Below, one piece after another: positions 59,688-64,000 of a stretch of DNA of 64,000 bases. The notes beneath the pieces are model-generated. The model worked only from the letters and a program-made list of their open reading frames with translations. It made no database searches and was not told the origin of the DNA. The translations under genes and the position numbers were made by a program. Location of the stretch: contig CAWGJL010000010.1 of the NCBI GenBank assembly GCA_963822765.1, positions 1 through 64,000 of the forward strand, given 5' to 3'. The stretch's first letter is position 1, and the number at the start of each line of letters is the position of its first letter. The stretch is from Palsa-504 sp963822765. GTDB taxonomy: Bacteria; Actinomycetota; Actinomycetes; Streptosporangiales; Streptosporangiaceae.

Positions 59688-59739
59688 GGCCACGTCCTTG
59701 GAGGTGGTGTATGAAATGGCCACCTCCAAGGACGTGGCC
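59688..59739. repeat. 20-bp perfect inverted repeat with 12-nt loop
   Basis: Arms 59688-59707 and 59720-59739 are exact complements (begins GGCCACGTCCTTGG). Too long for a normal terminator and lacks a T-run. May be an element end or a strong cruciform/operator. The flanks (59540-59690) show nothing coding that I can support. Confidence 0.85.
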
Positions 59740-59792
59740 CCAGGCAACTCCGGCTCCAGGCAAGACGGCCACGCAGGACAGGCAGATCACCT

Positions 59793-59825
59793 GCTTGCCC
59801 CGGTTTTGCTCCCCTTTTGCTCCCC
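59793..59825. repeat. Short interspersed repeat, copy B
   Basis: GCTTGCCCCGGTTTTGCTCC followed by CCTTTTGCTCCCC, with two internal copies of TTTTGCTCCCC. Related to 43993-44017. Confidence 0.5.
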
Positions 59826-59930
59826 GGGCGGACCGTTTCGGTGTTACTCCCACCGGCGGGGACCTGCGGCACAGGGCTGAGCTGCGGGAACTCCCGCGCC
59901 GGAAGCCAACGCCCCAGAACCGTGGAGCTT

Positions 59931-59976
59931 AGGGGATAAGAAACCCTGACCTCTGCCTGCATGCAAGAGGTCAGAC
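59931..59976 (-). repeat. Degenerate partial copy of the tRNA-Ala 3' half
   Basis: On the minus strand it reads GCATGCAGGCAGAGGTCAGG then TTTCTTATCCCCTAAGCTCCAC, against GCATGCAGAAGGTCAGGGG and TTCGAATCCCCTTAGCTCCAC of the true tRNA 88 nt away. T-loop and acceptor are mutated, so it cannot fold. It resembles an old integration-site duplication. Confidence 0.7.
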
Positions 59977-60019
59977 GCTAATTTTCAAGATCGAAATATG
60001 CCGCTGAACTGTGGAAACG

Positions 60020-60092
60020 TGGAGCTAAGGGGATTCGAACCCCTGACCTTCTGCATGCCATGCAGACGCGCTACCAGCTGCGCCATAGCCCC
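60020..60092 (-). tRNA. tRNA-Ala (GGC)
   Basis: 73 nt. Acceptor GGGGCTA pairs with TAGCTCC, including the G3-U70 pair that identifies alanine tRNA. D-arm GCGC-AGCTGGTA-GCGC, anticodon stem TCTGC/GCAGA with loop ATGGCAT giving anticodon GGC, T-arm AGGGG-TTCGAAT-CCCCT. CCA is not encoded. Confidence 0.97.
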
Positions 60093-60345
60093 TCATGCGC
60101 AACGCTAGATAAGCCTCTGGTGAAAGAGGCCCGGCCAGCGCCGCAAGGCCATAGCTTAGCACCGCATCAATCTGACTTGGACATGACCTCGTAGTGGGGG
60201 GTTCGAGGAGCTGGTCACCATGGCTCGTTCGGCCGAAAAAATCTCTCCATGTGCGGACGGTGGCCTGGGCTTGACGGGGTGGCGGGTTAGGGTTATGAGT
60301 TACTACAACTAAGAAAGCTAAGGGGCTGGCCGTGGCTGACGCATC

Positions 60346-60462
60346 ATGAGTGTGTTGCCTGGGCCGTTGGCTGGGCGGGTTGCGGTGGTGTCCGGGGGCG
60401 GGCGGGGGCTCGGGCGGGCGTTCTGCCTGGCGCTGGCGCGGCAGGGTGCTTCGGTGGTGGTT
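60346..60462 (+). pseudogene. N-terminal fragment of a short-chain dehydrogenase
   Basis: SVLPGPLAGRVAVVSGGGRGLGRAFCLALARQGASVVV is the first beta-alpha unit of an SDR (GGGRGLG cofactor motif). Immediately after, the sequence becomes antisense to a VOC-protein remnant, so only about 38 residues survive. Oriented opposite to the SDR remnant at 60735-61277. Confidence 0.7.
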
Positions 60463-60734
60463 GATGCCGATGAGGGTGGCCCAGGTGGCGGCCATCTCGC
60501 CGGGGTCGTGCGCGGCGACGTCGACAGCGACGATGTTGTCGACCTTGGTGCTTCGGCTGGCGTGCGCCGCCCGGGCGGTCTCCAGGTCGTCCCAGAACCA
60601 CCCGGTGCGGGGCAGGAACTCGTCGAGTTCGAGCAGGACGCCGACGTCGAGGGGATGGAACTGGACGATGTTGCGGCCCAGGGCCTGGGTCTGGACCGCG
60701 ATCCGGACGCCGTGCTCCTTGGCGCGGTGGCGTT
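60460..60734 (-). pseudogene. VOC/glyoxalase-like remnant
   Basis: Minus-strand frame KEHGVRIAVQTQALGRNIVQFHPLDVGVLLELDEFLP, GWFWDDLETARAAHASRSTKVDNIVAVDVAAHDPGEMAATWATLIGINHH is a glyoxalase-like protein lacking both ends. It is cut at about 60460 where the inverted SDR piece begins, and its start merges with the end of the next SDR remnant. Confidence 0.65.
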
Positions 60735-61277
60735 GAGCAGCTTGGTCATGCCGCGTTCGTACCGGACCGGGTCCCGGGCCTACCTGGCTCGCGCGTCGAC
60801 GGGCATGAAGTCGGTGTCGGCCACGTACTCACCGCGGTCCAGGGCGGTCAGCCCCGCCCGGGCGATGTCCCGGGGGTCTTCCTTGCGGCCCTGGACGTGC
60901 GCGGCCATCCGGGTGTCGACCGACCCGACGATGAGCGCGATCACCTCGGTGCCCTGGTCGGCCAGCTCGGACCGGGTGATGCTGGACAGGAACAGCGCCG
61001 CGGCCTTGGCCGGGGAGTAGCCGCCCATGAACGGGGCCGGGAACGCGCCGGCCACCGAGAGCACATTGGCGATGTAGCCGCCGCCGTTGGCGCCGAGCAC
61101 CGGCGCGAAGGCCCGGGTCATGTTGAGCACGCCGAAGTAGTTCACTTCCATCTCACGGCGGGCCGCGTCGGGGTCATCGGTGCGTACCAGCCGCTTATTG
61201 GTGAACAGGCCGGCGTTGTTGACCAGCAGGTTCACGTCCGGGCAGGCCGCCGCGGCGGCCTTGCTGGGGCGCGGCAT
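60735..61277 (-). pseudogene. Short-chain dehydrogenase remnant lacking its cofactor motif
   Basis: PDVNLLVNNAGLFTNKRL, MEVNYFGVLNMTRAFAPVLGANGGGYIANVLSVAGAFPAPFMGGYSPAKAAALFL (catalytic Ser and YSPAK) and IVGSVDTRMAAHVQGRKEDP are typical SDR. The N-terminal TGxxxGxG unit is missing at 61277. At 60780-60782 a TAG interrupts ARARxARDPVRYERGMTKLLNA, where a Tyr codon is expected, so the C-terminus is also cut. Confidence 0.75.
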
Positions 61278-61292
61278 GGCTACCTCCGACGG

Positions 61293-62249
61293 CTACTGGG
61301 GGTCGGCGGCTTTGGGTGGGTCGCCGCCGACCTGGATCTGGGAGCCGTGCAGCTCCAGGCCGCAGACTGAGCAGTGCAGGACCGGCTTGAACTCACCGCC
61401 GCAGCTGGTGTGGGTGAGCAGCGTGGCCGGGCCCTCGGGCGCGCGGAACCACTTGTCGCCCCAGTTCAGCATGACCATGACGTGCGGGAAGAAGGCCCGG
61501 CCCTTGTCGGTCAGCCGGTACTCCACCCGGCCGGAGGTGGCGCTGGTCAGCTGGGTTTCCAGCACGCCCATCCGGCAGAAGGTGCGCAGCCGGTCCGACA
61601 CGATGGCGGGCGGCGCGCCCATCATGGTCAGCATGTCGGTGAACCGCCGGGCGCCGAGGAACGCGGCGGCCAGGGCTGAGGCCGACCAGCGGTTGCCGAT
61701 CAGCTCGATGGTCTGGGACACCAGCCCCGGGCCCGGCGAGCCGCCCGTGGACCGGCGCCGCGTGGTGGCCTGCGGCACCGACCGGGCGAAGCCGCCGCTC
61801 GGCCCGAACGTCCCGCGTACGTCGTGGAGGCCGGCCGGCTGCCCGCAGGCCCGGCAGTGCATGACCGGAGAGAATTCCTCCCCGCAGGCCTTGTGGTACA
61901 TGGCCGGCAGCGGCTCGATGTGCTCGGTGACCCAGGTGGCCTCCCACGACCAGATGGTCAGCAGCACCTGCCACAGGTCGCGGCCGCGCTCGGTGAGCAC
62001 GTACTCGTAGCGCCGCGGCGCGTCGGAATACTGCCGCATGGTGAACACGCCGGCCTCGGTGAGCCGGCGCAGCCGCACGGCCAGCACCGAGTTGGCGATG
62101 CTCAGCGTCTCGCGGAAGTCCTTGTACCGGCACACGCCGGACATGACGGCCAGCTTGACGATGGTCAGGTTCCACTCATCGCCCAGCAGGCCCAGCGCGA
62201 CGGCGTTGGAGTTCTCGGTGACGGGGACGTGCTCTTGGGTGGCGGTCAT
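61293..62249 (-). CDS. Tandem HxlR-type transcriptional regulator
   Basis: 318 residues from ATG 62249. Two winged-helix HxlR domains in one chain: LGLLGDEWNLTIVKLAVMSGVCRYKDFRETLSIANSVLAVRLRRLTEAGVF and IELIGNRWSASALAAAFLGARRFTDMLTMMGAPPAIVSDRLRTFCRMGVL. Each is followed by a Cys-pair module (HCRACG, HCSVCG with upstream CGEEFSPVMHC and CGGEFKPVLHC), likely zinc ribbons. HxlR proteins normally act as dimers of one domain, so this is a covalent pseudo-dimer. Target unknown. Confidence 0.88.
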   Translation of the reverse strand: MTATQEHVPVTENSNAVALGLLGDEWNLTIVKLAVMSGVCRYKDFRETLSIANSVLAVRLRRLTEAGVFTMRQYSDAPRRYEYVLTERGRDLWQVLLTIWSWEATWVTEHIEPLPAMYHKACGEEFSPVMHCRACGQPAGLHDVRGTFGPSGGFARSVPQATTRRRSTGGSPGPGLVSQTIELIGNRWSASALAAAFLGARRFTDMLTMMGAPPAIVSDRLRTFCRMGVLETQLTSATSGRVEYRLTDKGRAFFPHVMVMLNWGDKWFRAPEGPATLLTHTSCGGEFKPVLHCSVCGLELHGSQIQVGGDPPKAADPQ

Positions 62250-62277
62250 CGTCCGACTCGGGCTCGGGCCGGACACG

Positions 62278-63060
62278 TCACCAGCCCGCGATGGACTCGC
62301 CCGGCGCCCAGCAGCTATGGGTGCCACTGGCGATCCGTTCGGGAAGCTGAGCGCGCGCGATCGGGCCGCGGCCCACGTCGTTGGCCCGGAACACGACGAC
62401 CTCGGACAGATCGCGGTTCATATCGACCGTGAGCGTCACGAGATACGCGTCGTCCTCCTCGATCCCGCCGACGCGCGGGGCCACACCGACCTCACTGCAG
62501 AACACGCCCGGCTCGAACTGGTACCGTTCCGCGGCCCCGGTCAACGTGTCGTGCTTGACCAGGCCGTTGAAGACGAACCAGCCCGGTTCGTTAGTGGCGG
62601 CGTAATTATACCGGTACGGCCGTCCGCCGAAGCCGCTGTGGATCGTGCCGAACTCGGTGTACAGGTCCGACAGGTCCTCCTCGTGGGTGGCCCCGGTGAC
62701 CAGGTTCATCCGCCAGCGGTGCAGCCGGGTCTGCATGATGTCCTGGGCCAGGAAGCGGAACATCCGGTCCTTCGGCCCGCTGCGCCCGGCGCTGGCCGGT
62801 GCCGGGCAGCCCTGGAAGAAGCCCTCGACGATGACCTCGTCGCCGGACTCGTAGGCGTTCGTCCAGTGCAGCACGTAGGTCGGGTCGAAGTCGAACCAGC
62901 GGATGTCGCCGGACGCGCCGCGGCGCGGGATGACGCCGAGGCGGGACGGGAGCTCGGGGTGGAACCGAGCGGCGTACAGGCCGCGCTCGATCAGCTCGGG
63001 CTCCCAGAACAGCGGCATGTCGTTGAGGATCGCGTAGTGCTCGGTGAAGGCCGTGAGCAG
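62278..63060 (-). pseudogene. Carotenoid-oxygenase C-terminal half
   Basis: From about 63060 the minus strand encodes AFTEHYAILNDMPLFWEPELI, RFHPELPSRLGVIPRRGASGDIRWFDFDPTYVLHWTNAYESGDEVIVEGF, HSGFGGRPYRYNYAA, and a terminal GTHSCWAPGESIAGW. Carotenoid oxygenases bind iron by four His; the last (THSCW) and HWTNAYE are here, but the first two, in the missing 250 residues, are not. Cut at the junction with a plus-strand acyl-CoA-ligase fragment. Confidence 0.75.
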
Positions 63061-63112
63061 TGAGTCCGCGAGCGGGGCGGCGGGGAGCGGGGCGGCGCGA
63101 GGTGGGGCGGCG

Positions 63113-63351
63113 GTCGCCGACGTCGCGGTCGTCGCGTACCCGGATGACGTGCTCGGCGAGCGGGCCTGCGCCGTGGTCGTGCCGCGGCCCGGCCAGGCGG
63201 TGAGCCTGGCCGGGATCGTGGCGTACCTGCGGGAGATCGGCATCGCGACGTTCAAGCTGTCCGAGCGGCTGGAGGTGCGGGACGAACTGCCCCGTAACCC
63301 GCTGGGCAAGATCCTCAAGCGGGACCTGCGCGACGAGCTCCGGGGCGTCGG
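63113..63351 (+). pseudogene. Acyl-CoA ligase C-terminal fragment
   Basis: VADVAVVAYPDDVLGERACAVVVPRPG, YLREIGIATFKLSERLEVRDELPRNPLGKILKRDLRDEL is the AMP-binding-enzyme C-terminal domain, with the catalytic Lys in PLGKILKRDL. The main ATP-binding domain is missing, and the frame has no stop at the normal end; it runs into antisense of the ABC permease. Confidence 0.8.
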
Positions 63352-63352
63352 C

Positions 63353-64000
63353 TTAGGCGTCGCGCTTGCGGAACAGGTAGGCGCCCACGGCGAGCAAGGC
63401 CGCGGCCCAGAGCACCGTCACGCCGAGCTGCGGCCAGGCCGACCACAGGTGCGGGTTGGCACTATTGCCGATGGTGACCGAGACCACCTGGTTCGCGGCG
63501 TCCGGCAGGAACCGCATGATGTCCCAGCGCCACTCGCTCGGCAGGGCCTGCTCCAGGACCGGGATGATGAACAGCACGGCCATCGCGATCGCGATCGCGC
63601 CGGCGGTGTGCCGCACGATCGCGCCGACGCCGAACGCGATGAGCGCGACCAGCGTGACGAACAGCGCGCAGCCGATGATCGCGAAGAGCACGGTGGACGG
63701 GTGGATCACGTCGGTGCCGGAGAACTGCACCTTGCAGCCGGGCGGCACCCCGCCGCCACCGCCCACGCCCTGCGGGCAGTTCACATTCGCGTTCTGCGGG
63801 ATCGTGACCGAGTGGAACAGCGAGGCGCTCACCCCGCTGGACGACAGCAGCGCCTGGCCGAGGAAGAACGCGGCGAACGACGTGACGAGGGAGATGACGA
63901 GGGTCAGCGACGTGAGCACGATCGCCTTCGCGGCGTAGATCGTGCCGCGCCGGGGCTGCGCGGTCAGCGAGGTCCGTATCATCCCGGTGGAGTACTCGGA
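63353..64000 (-). CDS. ABC-2-type transporter permease, N-terminus beyond window
   Basis: C-terminal 215 residues of a membrane permease; the frame is open to the window end (SEYSTGMIRTSLTAQPRRGTIYAAKAIVLT, the typical cytoplasmic loop of ABC-2 permeases after the first helices). Helices follow at LTLVISLVTSFAAFFLG, VLFAIIGCALFVTLVALIAFGVG, AIAIAMAVLFIIPVLEQ and a last helix ending LFRKRDA. An extracellular loop with two Cys (NCPQG, PGCKV) is notable. The ATPase gene should lie outside the window. Confidence 0.85.
   Translation of the reverse strand, partial: SEYSTGMIRTSLTAQPRRGTIYAAKAIVLTSLTLVISLVTSFAAFFLGQALLSSSGVSASLFHSVTIPQNANVNCPQGVGGGGGVPPGCKVQFSGTDVIHPSTVLFAIIGCALFVTLVALIAFGVGAIVRHTAGAIAIAMAVLFIIPVLEQALPSEWRWDIMRFLPDAANQVVSVTIGNSANPHLWSAWPQLGVTVLWAAALLAVGAYLFRKRDA

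Overview
This is a GC-rich (about 70 %) actinobacterial chromosome segment. Long GC-biased reading frames, frequent GTG/TTG starts, several leaderless starts (a TANNNT-like hexamer 6-8 nt before the start codon), a mycothiol-dependent maleylpyruvate-isomerase-type enzyme and SigJ/ECF41-like, TetR, MarR and HxlR regulators all fit an Actinomycetota soil-type genome. The species cannot be named from sequence alone. There is one tRNA gene (Ala-GGC, minus strand, 60020-60092), no rRNA, no CRISPR array and no intact transposase.

Layout. 1-1.8 kb: end of a sensor histidine kinase, then broken DMT-transporter and LuxR fragments. 1.9-8.5 kb: a copper locus with a minus-strand operon (CopA ATPase, polytopic membrane-SCO1 fusion, lipoprotein), CsoR-like operators upstream, a divergent DUF5134 membrane protein and an unannotatable-by-length 24-residue Cys-rich peptide resembling a metallothionein. 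9-27.7 kb: secreted and envelope functions, namely three secreted proteins, a Wzz-like protein, two GH76 mannanase paralogues, two GT-C membrane glycosyltransferases, DedA, and an orphan ABC substrate-binding protein preceded by a dense cluster of palindromes. 28-59.5 kb: small accessory units, typically one regulator beside one or two enzymes (MarR/SnoaL, TetR/VOC, AraC/FAD monooxygenase, ECF41-like sigma/NmrA reductase, TetR/MDMPI), plus GNATs, an MFS DHA2 pump, a PLD-like protein and a YbhN-alpha/beta-hydrolase fusion. 59.5-64 kb: a scrambled segment around tRNA-Ala with gene pieces of an SDR, a VOC protein, a carotenoid oxygenase and an acyl-CoA ligase, then a tandem HxlR regulator and an ABC-2 permease running off the end.

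The most striking global property is gene decay: roughly seventeen damaged or truncated genes interspersed with intact ones. Some damage is a single-base frameshift, for which sequencing error remains possible. Much of it is truncation, in-frame internal deletion or inverted juxtaposition, which indel errors cannot produce. Other items worth following are the metallothionein-like peptide, a small protein with a RHIM-like core motif downstream of the ECF factor, two proteins with clean internal deletions, a repeat-associated frameshift in a DUF885 gene, and several perfect operator-like palindromes.
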